From NCBI GenBank assembly GCA_964036195.1, contig OZ038454.1, positions 20,074,315 to 20,138,314 of the forward strand: a DNA stretch of 64,000 bases. Reading direction: 5' to 3'. Source of the stretch: Sphaerolaimus hirsutus (Eukaryota; Nematoda; Chromadorea; Monhysterida; Sphaerolaimidae). The translations under genes and the position numbers were made by a program. Positions 13,501 through 24,000 of this stretch are shown in pieces. The stretch's first letter is position 1. The number at the start of each line of letters is the position of its first letter. The notes beneath the pieces were generated by a model. It was not told where the DNA came from. It saw only the letters and a list, made by a program, of their open reading frames with translations, and made no database searches.

Positions 13501-16500
13501 AAAAACGTTTCAAACAGGGAGTTGAAAAACTTTTTTTTGCAACCCTAAACACAACTATCTAGGACTATAGTATTTACACCGCCAGTTTGAGCTTGAGTAC
13601 ACTCACTACAACGACATTTTGGAGTTATTCTCCTGGCGTCGCTTGTCTCATTCCAATAGCGTACGCACTACGGTAGAACAACTAGAATTACATGTAACCA
13701 ATACAACATCCCACCATCACTCACCCACCCCGCAATTGGAAATCAACCCAAAAATCACCACTGCCAACCCCCCACAAACCGCAGTTTCTGCGGGCCGCAG
13801 TTGGACGAACCGTTCGGCGTGCCCGACGAATTCGACATCAACGGCGGCGTGCCCGGCTCGCACACGGTCGCCGGCTATATAGAACGAATGTGGGCTTACC
13901 TTACTGTGCAGAAACTGATTGAGGAGTCTAGATCGTTTTCGCTGAGCCAAGCGGAGAAGGATGAAAGGGCTGATAGGGCACTTCAGATGAGCTTGAAGGT
14001 TGGTACCCTGTGTTGTATAATTTCGCGGATGTGCTATAAAGGATGGTAAACTTTCTTGAAAAAATTGTAATTTTTCGAGGTTTTAGATGTTTCACAATTT
14101 TTCTAAAAAAGTTTTTCATATTTTTTCACAATTTTTCTAAAAAAGTTTTTCATATTTTTTGCGTTCAGTTTTCTTTTTTTAAATAACTTTTTAACTTTTC
14201 TAGTCAATTTTGACTACATATTCACGTTTTACAGCTTCCAAACTATTGTCACAGTGAAATAAAAGTTTTGAATATTCAACACGTTATTCATGTATTTCCA
14301 CGCTTTTTCAAACAAAAACACAACAAAGCGAATTCGAAAACTTACATAAAAAAATCGGAAATGTTTTTGAATTGTTTTCCACCGTCAGTACTAGGTATTT
14401 CAGCAAATTGACATGGAACTGTTAATCGCAATCGCAAAAAGCCACCAACTCGCAGTACGGCCTAGTAAACGACCTAACCTCCATGGTGGTCGTGCTGCCC
14501 GACGGCAACGAGCGCCGCTTGCAGATGCACAGCGACACTCAGACATCCGGGTCGGGTTCGGCGACGGGTTCCGGTTCCGGACCTGCTCCGGGTCCTACCA
14601 GGAGACTCGGAATTGGACCACAGGGGGATCGGAATATTGGTGTACCCGATTCTAAACCGGGTGATCTATCTATTGGTGCAACGCAAAAACCCAGCACTGG
14701 TGAGAAAGTTGGATTTTTCTGGGCTGATCAGACATTTATGAACGATCAAATTGTGTGGGTCACTCATATTGCGTGAGAGGTTTTACTGAAAATCAAATCA
14801 TTCGATCAGAAACACCCTATGTGCCCAATTTTTGAGATCACGGTGGGTGAGAATTTCAGACTGATAATCAAATGTCGAAAGCTAATATGAAAACCAGTCT
14901 ATCTCGATCTAACATGAAAGTCACGTGAAATTCGGACCCTTGCGTGAAAAGAACAAATAAGTATGAATTTAAATGAATCAAGAAAACTGACGCATGCAGG
15001 CAAACCTGGCAAATGCCCAACAGAGACAACCTTTCTCTACGATAACGAGTCGGGCGATTTAAGCCTTTTTGCACCTGGAAGAACGACCACTAAAATCATT
15101 GAGCAGATACGGAGTGAACTGGGCTCAAACGCCAAATTTCAAGTTTGTTTGTCATTGTTGTATTGGCTGCATTGTAGGTACAGTGTGGTTTGCATTGAAT
15201 GCTGGGTGATTTTGAGAAAATAGTTTATTAGTTATAATCTCAGAAAATCTCACAACAGCAAAATATAATTAAATCTCTGAAAAAAGCAGAGAAAATCTAA
15301 CTGATGTATTTTTTATATTTTCTGCCCAGTAATAAAATATAATGGAATCTTTCTGGAACAACCTGGTGCCAATCTCAGGCCCGGTAAAGAGTAAAGTAAA
15401 GCGTCAAATGAGATGTAAAATGCCATGCAAAGTGTCAATTGTCATGCAAAGTTCAGGAATAAAATCTTTTCTGTTTTGTTTTGATTGACATTTAACACTA
15501 TACTTAACACTTGCCAGGGCTTTGGAGTGCCCCCTGGAGAAATATAAATAAATCTGAATTTTTTATATTTGCTGATATTTTTACATAAATTTGAGATTTT
15601 TTATATTTTCCGATATTTTGAAAAATATAACTCTCCCGAGATTTTTTCAATGGTAACTGTGCTAAGAAATCAACTGCGCGTGACACCCTGGAATTTATAG
15701 AGACAAAACAAGAACAAGCCTTTTCCAACCGCAGTTTGGGCGCATCTCGAAAAAACGTGATGTCGGATTTACGCATAAAATAGCGGGCAGACAAACTACA
15801 TCAGCAGTCGCCGCAGCGGCCGCAGATGCCATAAAACCCGCCGCGGCCAGAACACCGAGCACAAATGGATACATCGATTTTCTGCGGTTGGTGGGGAGTT
15901 CATCGAATTGTGAATGATGGATGCTAAAAAGTGCTGAATTTTGCGTTCTGCAATCGGGTGTTTTTGGATTCGCAAATTTTAATTTTTGGTGCGGCTGAAT
16001 GTTGCACGGCACACTCAAATTTTCAGTTGCAGTTCGAACACTTTTTCAAGGGCGGAATTCAAAAGGGCGGAATTAAAAACGGGGGCGGAATCAAAAAACC
16101 TTCAAACTGCCCTTGATTTCAATTCCGCACATGAAACGTTCGAACACTTTGCACAATGCAATTGCCCCGGATTGTGCATGGGTGGAATTATTTCAGACAG
16201 GTAGGAAAGTGCAAAGTGTCTGAACCGCCCTTGGAATTCCGCCTTGGTGGAATGCAAAAACGTCCGAACTGCCCTTGACAATTTTGAGTGTGCAGTGCGC
16301 CATCTAAGCAAGAAAACATTGGGACACTTTCTAGAGGGTGGAATTCAGTTTCGGTTTACACAAATATGCCACACGGTGAACTTCAATATCTTTTAAACAA
16401 GTGGATATTACAAAAAAAATTCTCTATTCATTTTTGAAGACAAAGCCTAGATCTACCTATAAAATTTTTTTCACAAATATGTTTGGTAAGATAAATAAGA

Positions 16501-17306
16501 TGTGTTTCTCATAACAACCTTCTCTAAAGGGTGTATCTCTTAAGTCAAGGGCGGAATTGAAAGTGTCCCAATGTTTTTGAAACGTTTTGTTATGATATGC
16601 AAATGGACAAAAACTGTGTGAATTCATCCGGATTTGTGTGAATTTCATCCGAATGTCCTAAAAATGCCACATGTTCTCTAAATAAAAATGTTCGAACCGC
16701 CCTTGGAGTTCTGCCTTGGCGGAACTCAAAAACGTTCGAACTGCCCTTGAAAATTTTGAGTGTGCGGTGCGCCAATGTGTAATGTTTGAAGGAATGTTCT
16801 AGCCCCTGGTGCAATTCGCACTTAGCCCTTAGTTTTTCATCTAACATTTCAATTCGGAAAATTTTTGGACTCTGGGGACATTTTTCAAATATCCGCAGTA
16901 TTTGAACAGTTAAATATCGAGATTCGAACGATATTAAGCTGCGATTTTTAACACACTGGTATGGGAAGCATATAATATCGCATTAAATGTCACACAAATT
17001 CACCGGTTGGAACAGTGCCAAAATGCATAACCACCACATCGCAGCTACATGGTGAGAAGCAAAGACAAAGACACACTGGTCGTAGTCTTCACCGACCGAT
17101 CCACACTCATGGGCCGATTAGGCAGAACCATGTCGAGCATGCGCAACAGCTTCGGCGTCAGGATGTTGTTCGTGAACACGTCCGGCATCCCATTCACCAG
17201 CGAAAAGAGACAAGAATTGACTGGCATCGTGGGCGGCGATGGGGCCAGAGTGATTGAAAGCGCCGCGCCCATGCAGCTGGTCGCTAATATGGCTTGTGCT
17301 CCGTGA
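4543..17306 (+). CDS. Inter-alpha-trypsin inhibitor heavy chain-like protein (5' part missing)
   Basis: Exons read: 4543-4714, 8269-8484, 9830-9925, 10286-10607, 13785-13998, 14456-14699, 15000-15177 (or 15142) and 17045-17306 (TGA). Junction phases 1,1,1,2,0,1 agree across the first seven. The protein follows ITIH order. First comes the second half of a vWA domain (NDYFNVLLF; GGTNIHAAL across the first junction; VLFLTDGQPT with the late metal-site Asp). Next are the post-vWA blocks (ARKIYIDSDA, then QLENFYDIMATPLITN) and the YIERMWAYLT helix typical of the family. The exon from 14456 opens YGLVNDLTSMVVVLPDG and then has a Gly/Ser/Pro linker. The last exon (TLVVVFTDRST, FGVRMLFVNTSG) looks vWA-like. 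Secretion is inferred from the family. The join into the last exon is the weakest point: only the 15177 donor keeps frame. The introns carry most of the repeats listed below. Confidence 0.82.
4862..5318. repeat. Palindromic MITE with GTTCCGCAAGTGG ends
   Basis: The left end is CCAGGGGCCAGTTCCGCAAG and the right end CTTGCGGAACCGGCACCAGG, an inverted repeat. Inside are many AAGTTAAGAG units facing TTAACTCTTA units, and a short TTGGATACAAA hairpin at its centre. A partial element of the GGCAGTCCC family follows directly (5318-5390). It lies in the first visible intron of the ITIH-like gene. Confidence 0.75.
5530..5730. mobile_element. TA-flanked MITE (TACTCGGCGGAC family)
   Basis: About 200 bp, bounded by TATACCCGACAGAC and GTCTGCCGAGTATA. 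The interior is a foldback: CCTACCATAATTCAATGAATA faces a copy of its complement, ATGGTAGG. Other copies lie at 28818, 53812, 54791 and 58580. The TA boundary suggests Tc1/mariner mobilisation. Confidence 0.75.
6081..6745 (+). mobile_element. hAT-like MITE, TAGGGTTGG family, copy 2
   Basis: Full-length 665-bp copy with both termini and a perfect 8-bp target duplication GAATGAAC (6073-6080 and 6746-6753). It is very similar to the 627 copy throughout, including the GCGCGCTTGCGCGC block near 6600. It lies in the same ITIH-like intron as the next copy. Confidence 0.9.
7033..7226. mobile_element. GGCAGTCCC-family MITE
   Basis: A foldback with left end CTGGTGCCAATCCCAAGC and right end GCTTGGGACTGCCCCCTG. 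Inner arms are AAGTGTAAAGTAAAGTGTCA and its complement. The family recurs at 15364, 19491, 23542, 36083, 47129, 49066, 54678 and 57497. Its ends carry splice-like sequences (GTAAAG near the left, ACAGGG near the right). Confidence 0.75.
7346..7896 (+). mobile_element. hAT-like MITE, TAGGGTTGG family, copy 3 (truncated)
   Basis: It begins TAGGGTTGG like the full copies but lacks the left-end ACTCGATG hairpin. It stops after ACGTCATGTTAAAAAAACG without the CATCGGCCAACCCTA right end. No target duplication can be assigned. It lies in the same intron as the 6081 copy. Confidence 0.8.
9351..9814. mobile_element. hAT-like MITE with ACGTTTACTCG repeats
   Basis: The ends CATAGTTGTTAAAACGTATT and TACTTTTAACAACTCTG are inverted. 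Flanks GCCTCACC (9343-9350) and CCCCCACC (9815-9822) match at 6 of 8 positions, consistent with an old target duplication. The right flank lies within the polypyrimidine tract of the next ITIH-like exon (acceptor at 9829). The insertion therefore sits about 15 bp from a splice site. Confidence 0.7.
9926..10285. repeat. GGCGCC/GCGCCATGGCGC-rich intron segment
   Basis: This intron of the ITIH-like gene contains a run of AGCGCCA, ATGGCGCTT and TTGGCGCC units in both directions (about 10005-10245). The same units occur in the CAGGGACGTA MITEs and in stand-alone clusters at 47060 and 58120. They create long open frames on the opposite strand that are not genes. Confidence 0.6.
10644..10874. mobile_element. 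TA-flanked MITE, diverged TACTCGG family
   Basis: It starts TATACTCGGCAGGCACGATA and ends CATCCGAGTATA. It lies just 3' of the donor of the 10286-10607 exon. Only the termini match the family; the interior (GATGACGACGAAGTTAGTTA) is unrelated to the other copies. Confidence 0.5.
10909..11600. mobile_element. CCGTATTTGC-family element with nested MITE
   Basis: The ends CCGTATTTGCTTGAATA and TATTGGAGCAAATACGG are inverted and both flanked by TA (10907-10908, 11601-11602). Inside, 11054-11295 is a separate foldback whose arms are CCTACACACACTAGTTTTCA and its complement. The rest is degenerate TTGAATAATTCCCC. The TA flanks suggest Tc1/mariner-type transposition. Confidence 0.7.
11684..11928. mobile_element. 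TA-flanked MITE, second subfamily
   Basis: It starts TATACTCGGCGGACATGATA and ends AAAGTGACTGGAGTATA. The inner arms are CGTTGGAAGCGTGCCAATGA and TTGGCACGCTTCCAGCGGGA. A close copy lies at 52929-53188 inside another transposon. Confidence 0.7.
12043..13547 (-). mobile_element. hAT-like MITE, TAGGGTTGG family, copy 4, split by another element
   Basis: An inverted-orientation copy. Its left end is TAGGGTTGGCCGATGTTT and its right end GCAACCCTA. It is interrupted at 12553-13408 by a long palindrome. If the left end includes an extra TAGG, the flanks AGCACAAC and AACACAAC match at 7 of 8 positions. It carries the GCGCGCAAGCGCGC block at about 12180. It lies in the intron before the 13785 exon. 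Confidence 0.8.
12553..13408. mobile_element. 856-bp foldback element nested in the MITE
   Basis: It begins TTAGGGTGTAAACTAAG and ends CTTAGTTTACAACCTAA. The two arms pair over about 350 bp each, including ATTTCTATGAGATCGCAAAA, CATAGCCCAAACCCCAAACC and ACATCACT...TTACAAAACTGGAATCTACA. The flanking TATA (12549-12552 and 13409-13412) is a 4-bp duplication: the uninterrupted MITE copies read CATATATAACATC here, which fixes both boundaries. No transposase is present. The superfamily is not clear. Confidence 0.85.
15364..15537. mobile_element. GGCAGTCCC-family MITE
   Basis: The foldback runs from CTGGTGCCAATCTCAGGC to GCCAGGGCTTTGGAGTGCCCCC. Inner arms are AAGTAAAGCGTCAAATGA and ATTGACATTTAACACT. 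CTGG occurs at both outer edges. It lies in the last intron of the ITIH-like gene. Confidence 0.65.
15695..15874 (-). CDS. Possible small secreted peptide, antisense in an ITIH-like intron
   Basis: An ATG-started frame of 59 codons on the minus strand. It opens with a signal-peptide-like segment (about 26 residues: MYPFVLGV, then an Ala-rich core ending AATADVV). A short tail with three Cys follows (CLPAILC, PNCGW). A 3' splice acceptor (ACCGCAG) lies 8 bp before the ATG, and possible donors (GTAGTT, GTTTGT) follow the signal region, so this could be the first coding exon of a longer gene. The segment is GC-rich compared with its surroundings. No homologue is recognised. A chance frame is a real alternative. 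Confidence 0.3.
   Translation of the reverse strand: MYPFVLGVLAAAGFMASAAAAATADVVCLPAILCVNPTSRFFEMRPNCGWKRLVLVLSL
16002..16775. repeat. Inverted repeat with GGGCGGAATTC units
   Basis: The left arm (GGCACACTCAAATTTTCA near 16010) and right arm (GAAAATTTTGAGTGTGCGGT near 16755) are complementary. A third copy of the right arm lies near 16280. Between them AAGGGCGGAATT, AAGGGCAGTTCGAAC and their complements recur, as does TTGGGACACTTTC. No coding content. Non-autonomous transposon debris is likely. Confidence 0.6.
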
Positions 17307-17395
17307 TCTGGGAAAGGGCACAGTTTTAAAAATATATATTTGCTTGCTATTATGATGTATTTTTAACGTGACTATATTATAGCGTTTTTTTGTGT

Positions 17396-17401
17396 AATAA
17401 A
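17396..17401 (+). other. Candidate polyadenylation signal of the ITIH-like gene
   Basis: AATAAA lies 90 bp after the TGA at 17304-17306. It is the first such hexamer downstream and well placed for a short 3' UTR. Confidence 0.5.
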
Positions 17402-18065
17402 TTCATGAAAGAGTGTAATTCATGAGAAGAACCTGAGTCGTCACCAACTTATGCACCGCCGTATAATCTTAACGGGGAAATACCACGTATGACAAGTTGG
17501 CAGTTTGCCATAAAGAAACCTACCAAAAATTATTTCGCAATCGCTACAAATAAAATAGCTAAAAATAGGTATATAACCATGTATATTGACACAAATAGCG
17601 ATTATGAAGGAGAGAGTGGGCAAAATGTGGCTAATTTTAGCGATTTTGAGCACTTGAGTGATTTTGAGTGCTTTCACACTCACTTGTACAATAAGTAACC
17701 AATAACTTGGACGGGTGCCAATTTGTCATAAATAGCCCGATACTTTTAACGTTCGCACACGGACACACGGGGTTATTTGAAAGCACGACGTTAAAAGTGA
17801 AAGATTTGAAAGTTGTCGAAATTCTGGCCCGTAGCCAGCTGTTTTGGGTCAATGTAAGTTTCAGGAAAGTTAGATTTTCAGAATAGTATGTGAAACTCCA
17901 AGTGCAGTACATCACCAAAACAGTAATACGTTGAGAACGCAGCAAAAACGCCCGTTGAGTTCTTCAGTAAACTGATTGTGCCGAAAAAATGTCGATTTTA
18001 TCACTTTTCGGGCGTGTAAATCATGCGAAATATCCAAAAAAGAAAAAAGTTGAAAACGTGTACTG
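17402..18065. other. Intergenic gap between the ITIH-like gene and ARMH3
   Basis: 664 bp with no convincing exon and no well-bounded transposon. It should contain the ARMH3 promoter and 5' UTR. No TATA box or other promoter element is identified with confidence. Confidence 0.4.
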
Positions 18066-21000
18066 ATGGCAGAAATTGGCCGCGGTGGCGGTACGGGCTC
18101 CAAACCCCTGCCTAAAGTGTGGAACCATTACAAAGCCATTTTACTGGTTCGTCTTTTCAATTTTCGTTTTGGAAGTACGGGGTTTGTCTGGATGAAATAA
18201 AATCTGTCGCATTAATTTTTTATCTATACCGTATTTATTCTAATATAAGTTCGGGTCTCCAATAGGGGGTACACTTTTTGACTTTGTTTGGACCACAAAA
18301 TGAACCACGTTGTCCAATAGAATATATATTTGTAGCTCATCTTTGACACCTCACGCAATAATTATTATAGGACCTGCATTATTTCACAGTTAGACCGGAA
18401 AACCGACAGCGAGTCATTTTGGTGCGAATTGTTTCTGTTGTCCGCTCGGCCGGATTTGCTGATGCGAGCTCTGGATACTATCTCAAATGAAAAGTTTCAA
18501 AGTCTCAAGGTTTGGTAGTTTTTGTAGTACAATTTCTGAAAATCCATGAAATTTGTTTTCACATTTTTTTTCTCTCAGAAACCAGTTGGATTGCTAGCAA
18601 GTCGCTGTTGGCTGACAATCAAATCGCGAAATGACATTCGGGCGTTCAATGCATTGATAGTTAGTCATTCATTGCACCCTGGGGCTAGTTCCGCAAATTA
18701 AGAAGTGATAAGTAAAATGCCAGGTGAAATTGCCAAGTGGCAGAAGCGTAGTCAGTGAATTGAGAAGTAAAATGGCAAAAGTGAAGAGAAATTACTTTTT
18801 ATTTGTTTTTACTTCGCTTTTGCCAATTTACTTGCTATTTCACTTCACTATTGCCATTTTACTTTGCTTTTGCCATTTCACTTCTCAATTTGCGGAACTG
18901 ACACCAGGTCAAGTTGAATCGTTTTTTCCGCATCCGGAAGTAATTGGACACATTATTACGGCCGCGTAAGCGGCAATTTTGTCAGGGATTGTACATAAAT
19001 CCGGTAGTACTGTGATGGCTGAGCTAGGGTTGGAAAAAATTAACTTTTTAAACGCCTCAAATTTTTTTTTTGAAAACATGGTTCTAAAACACGTTGGTTA
19101 CAACCCGGACGCTGAAAAATTTTTTTATTTAATTTTATTTATATTACGTTTAATTTTGAAGAATTGATTTTTTCAATTTGAAAACAACGTTCTTTTAGAC
19201 ATTGTCTGCAATCGTGCGAACTGTTGGTCATCGATTGAGTACTAATTGCGATGCATTCGATACAGACAATGCTGAATTTGTCCTTGGGGATGTTGAAGTG
19301 GCACCTGTAAGTGACATCTCGTTTTATATTGTCGTCATATATTTAAATGGCTTATGATTAATTTTTCAGGATCTCATAGACAGGCTTTGCGAAATCCTTT
19401 GCACCAATGTGTCAAGTCACTTTCGTTCGGCTGCAGTCACTTGTTTACTTTCTATGGCACTTGTTGGTTTCCATTTTCAAATTCGCCAAGGTGCCAGTCG
19501 CCACCCTGTAAAGGGTAAAGAAAAATGTTGGAAATCATAAAATCTCATTCAAATTTGTCAATTGTCGTGCAACATGTCAAAAGTTTAGGTATAAAATCTT
19601 TTCCTATTTATTTAAATTGACATTTTACATGGCATATGACATTAAATTATTTTGAAGTGACACTTAGATTTCAGTTTACGCTACTTCACACTTTACAGAG
19701 TGCGGGACGGGACATCTTGAGGCCATTTTTGCTAGTGCAATAATTACACTGGGCAGTAACTTCGTATTGCGTATTTTTTATATTTTAGAAAATCGCCGCA
19801 GGTAACTGATAATATCGATCACAGCTGTTTTATGGAAATGTTGGTTGCGGCACCCACTATTTTTGATGCTTTAGTTCTGGTGAGTGGTGAGTGCTAATTT
19901 TTAGTGTAAAATTTCTGTCGTTTGGAAAGTTTTCGTATTTTTGTTTTCACGCCACCTTCTTTAAGGAAGGGATCAGTACCATTTTTTGGCAGCTACCTGT
20001 TTTATAGCTCGATTTCTGCTACGCATTGTATTTTTACTGGCAGTGTATTTATTACTGCTTTGCATGCTCAAAATTTTCATCGTAGACAATAGCCACCGGG
20101 CAACGTGCCAAATTACGACACCTCACGCGAGATGCTGCATTGTTGCTAACAATTTTAGTCAATTCTAGAAAGGATCAGGTTCGAATGGTTGTTTTCTTTT
20201 CACCAAACTATTCAATTTTTTAAAATTGAATCCCCCATTTCAGCGCACGAACGCCTGCATCGCCAAGCTGTCCATGCTCGACGATGAGATTGCACTTAGT
20301 GTGAGCTATCGTTTGATTGCCAATTTTTTTGAAAAAATATTGACTGCATGTGATTTTTGAACAGGGTCTGAGCGCTGCCTTTGCTTGGCATTTGACAGAG
20401 AGAAACGAACACCACAAACGGTTAGCTCAAAGTGCGCAGAACAAGAAAGAACAATCGAAGGGCTACTTTGCTGGATTTGCCGACTGGGTGGGCGGAGTTT
20501 TGGTGGGTGGGGACGACGATAACTCCACCATGGATGTGCAGTGAGTTTTCAGTATGGTATAAATATATTCACCATTCGATGGTTGCGTTCAACCGTGTTG
20601 TTTCCTTTGCAGTCCCGACATAGACGTCTTACTGTGCTTGTACGAGGCGGTGCACTTGAACAGGAACTTCGTCGCTACCTTGACATCCGTTTGTTATACA
20701 TTTGGGAATTTTTAGATGTGTCAGTAGCAGAATAGCAGCGTTAGATCGTTGAATTGACATAAAAATGGTTCTGTTTATTTTCAGTGAGGAATGTGTGTCA
20801 GTCTTCTCCAAGATTTTGACCCTCGCGGTAGCTGGATAGGTATCAAATCGCTTCTCCGGAGGAAAAGATAATAAAAAATCTGGGATGGTTTCACGAGGGC
20901 AAAATATAAACTGTATTTCCTCCAATTACCCCCCGGGGGGTTTATTTTTTCAGATTAGATATTTTGAGGGGGGTATTTTGTAGGGGGTTTATTATTTCGT

Positions 21001-24000
21001 TTCAATAACTAAATTGTTATCTGTAACATATACAGACATCGAAATATGCGACAAAAACCGCCATGTATAAGACTCTATAGACTTCAACAGTTAGTATTTA
21101 TGTAGATGGTATGAACCCTGTCCTAACAGAATACAGTCATTGTTTTTAACGTGTGTTCTGCGTTTCCCGGGTCACAAACCGCAGCTTCGATCATTTACGT
21201 TCTCTATACACTTAATTGGGGGGGGGTATTTTTCAAGGGGGGTATTATAGGAAATACGGTAGCTTTTTCAACGTCGAAACCCTTGGTGTATAAAGTAAAT
21301 CATGGCGACATTCAACTTCATGTATGTGATCTCAGCAGAGATTAATTTTCACTTATTAGATAATATTTTTGCTGATTTTGGTTGTCCAAAACTAAACTGG
21401 TGGAAAATATAAATGAGAAAATCACTTTATTGTATTTTACAGATCCCACATGCAAGCTGTCAGGCTGTCATCTTGTGTGAGGGTGACCCCAAGTGTTCAC
21501 TATATATACCCTAGGGGGCACCCCCCTCAGGCCACCCTTGGTGCAGAAAATAATTTTTTAATCATTTTTTTCTGGAAAATATAAATGAGAATTCCATACA
21601 AATTTTTGTTCCCGATGAAATTTAAATTTTTAATATATTTTTTTCTAGACACTTAAGACAAAAAAAGTTTTTTTGACATTGGTAGAGTGTAAGTACGTGC
21701 AACTTTTCTCCCCTCTCAGAAACCCCAGAAGCCCCACACGATGAAGGCATTGTTGATCAAATAAAAAAATTTTTTTGGAGAAAAACATAGGTTAGAAAAA
21801 GTGGACAATCCACTATCCCAAGCTATTTATGGAGCACATGGGGGCCATAATTGGCTCGCTCAGTGTCAGGGGCAACATATGGCTGCTCCTGGGTTCCGTT
21901 TTTGCACTTATGTATTTTTTATAGCAAATGATAAAAACAGCCCTGTGTAAAGAGGGCACTCGCGTGACAGCGCGTCCAGCGCCTGCAGTGTCATGATTCA
22001 AATTACAAAATACTTGTGCCCATTCAATGTGGGCACTAATTATCTGATAAAAACCTATAGGGGCCAATGGGCAATGTGCCCTGTATCTAGTGTGACTGGC
22101 CCAGACAAATAAAGAGGTCATGTCCAGAAAATCAAAAATCACAGTTTTTTTATTACAACCACAATTTAGGTAATCACAAAGTTTCAAATCATTGTTGACA
22201 TGGCTTTGTGGCACATGTCTGTATATTGGGGGTAATTTTTGTGTGGGGGTCAAAATATACCCCCTACTTACCAGTGGGTCAAAAGATGGCTTTGGGCAAG
22301 CCACAAGGAATTTTAATTTTTTGAAAGAGCACCAACACAAGTGTATTCATCACTTGTGTTGTCAGCACACCAAAAAAGGCTGCACACATTACTGCAGCCA
22401 TATTTTGTACGGTTTTTTGAAAATTCTCATTTATACTTTCCGGAAAAAAATTGGCAAAATTTTTTCATTTATCTGTAGCAGCAGAACAGGGGGGTGCCAT
22501 GGGGTGCCACTTGGCATTTATGTAGGCAAATGTTGTGGGCACCCCCACAACAAATGGCAGCCATATTGGGCTGCACGTTTCCCTGTGAGATTGTTATGGA
22601 AAATGAGGTACCTGATTTCTCATTTAAATGTGCCACCAGTTTACATAAGTCCCTATATGTAAATTTGTACTGATACAATTCTTTTACGAATGGCAGCATA
22701 GAGAAATTTTTTACGTATCGAAGGGTCAATTTGTAGCTCGCAATTATTACATGCAGGGACGTATCCAGGATTTTTGAGCGGGGAGGGCTGCTTGTTTACA
22801 GAGCCCGGCGAGCCCCCCCCCCCTAAAATTGTGTCCACAGAGTAACGGAATGTTTCCATGGCGCTGGCGCCATTCGTGGGCGCCACGCCATGGCGTCATT
22901 GGCGCTGGCGCCAGTGCCAGAAATCACTATATATGTATGTATGTAAATAAATGCACGTATACAGCGACGGGCACAATTTTGAGATCAATTTCAGGAATTT
23001 GTACCTACAGGGACCAATCCAATGGTAATTATTTATGTGTGAGGGGGTGAATGCGCGCTTGCGCGCAAAATTTTTGCACAAACATTGAAAAACGTATAGG
23101 AAAAGTTGAAGTGTTTATGCTCCAGAAACCTAAATATGAATAGGACCTGTTGTGTAGAAAGGAAATGCGCGCATGCGCGCAAATTGCTTACAAAATCGAC
23201 ATATAAATGTACCGTTCTTGGAATTTCGTTATGTTCCGCTCGGGAAAGGGGGGCAGTCTCCCCCCACCCCGCCTGCGTATGTCCTTGGTTATCACGTAAT
23301 ACCCTTCAATATATCCATGCAACCGTGGCGGCAAGACTGACTGTGCATTGACACCCCCCAGCCACCCGCCGCCGTTTCAACGGGGCACACGAGCGCCACC
23401 TTGCGCGCCAACCACCCAGACGGCCAGTCGACCAATGGCGCGAGCACTTGCGGCGACAGCGCGTGCTGCGACGGCGCCAATGGCTGCGATTCTTCGCAGT
23501 CGGTCCAGTCCAACGGCGTGCCTGCCGTAGCGGCGGCGCAGGTGCCAATCCCAGACCTTGTAAGATGACACATGTCATGCAAATTGTCAAGAGTCATGGA
23601 AAATGCCGTGCAAAATGGCGATATGAATATTTAGTTAACATTTTGCAGGGCATTTTACATGACTTTTGACACTTTGCGTGGCATTTGACATTTTACAGGG
23701 TCTGTGACTGCTCCAGGTGGCCTGCCCGCTCTTGCCCGCCTTCCTATTGCACACGTCTGTGCTGTGCCAGCAGCTCAGGGGTTGGGGGTTGTCATTCTTA
23801 TAGGGATTTTGATTTACTGTTTGCACTCTCTGACTGTTGTGATTTTTGTGCAGATCCTCGATCGTATGAGGCTGCCAAATTGGCTTTCATTACATTGACG
23901 TGCATAGTCGAGGTAAGTTCTAATATTTTGTTAAATTCGACAAATGAGCACTTTTGGGAGTCTCCAGGATTTCGACTCTTGCGGGGGTTCGATTGATAGA

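Noticed and set aside
19986-20168. Hydrophobic 60-codon frame near ARMH3 exon 7
   Set aside because: The conserved ARMH3 exon (20086-20178) uses another frame with exact splice phases.
21813-22662. Open frames of 150-175 codons on both strands in ARMH3 intron 10
   Set aside because: No recognisable domain, no splice sites fitting a gene, and the two strands overlap; likely old transposon sequence.
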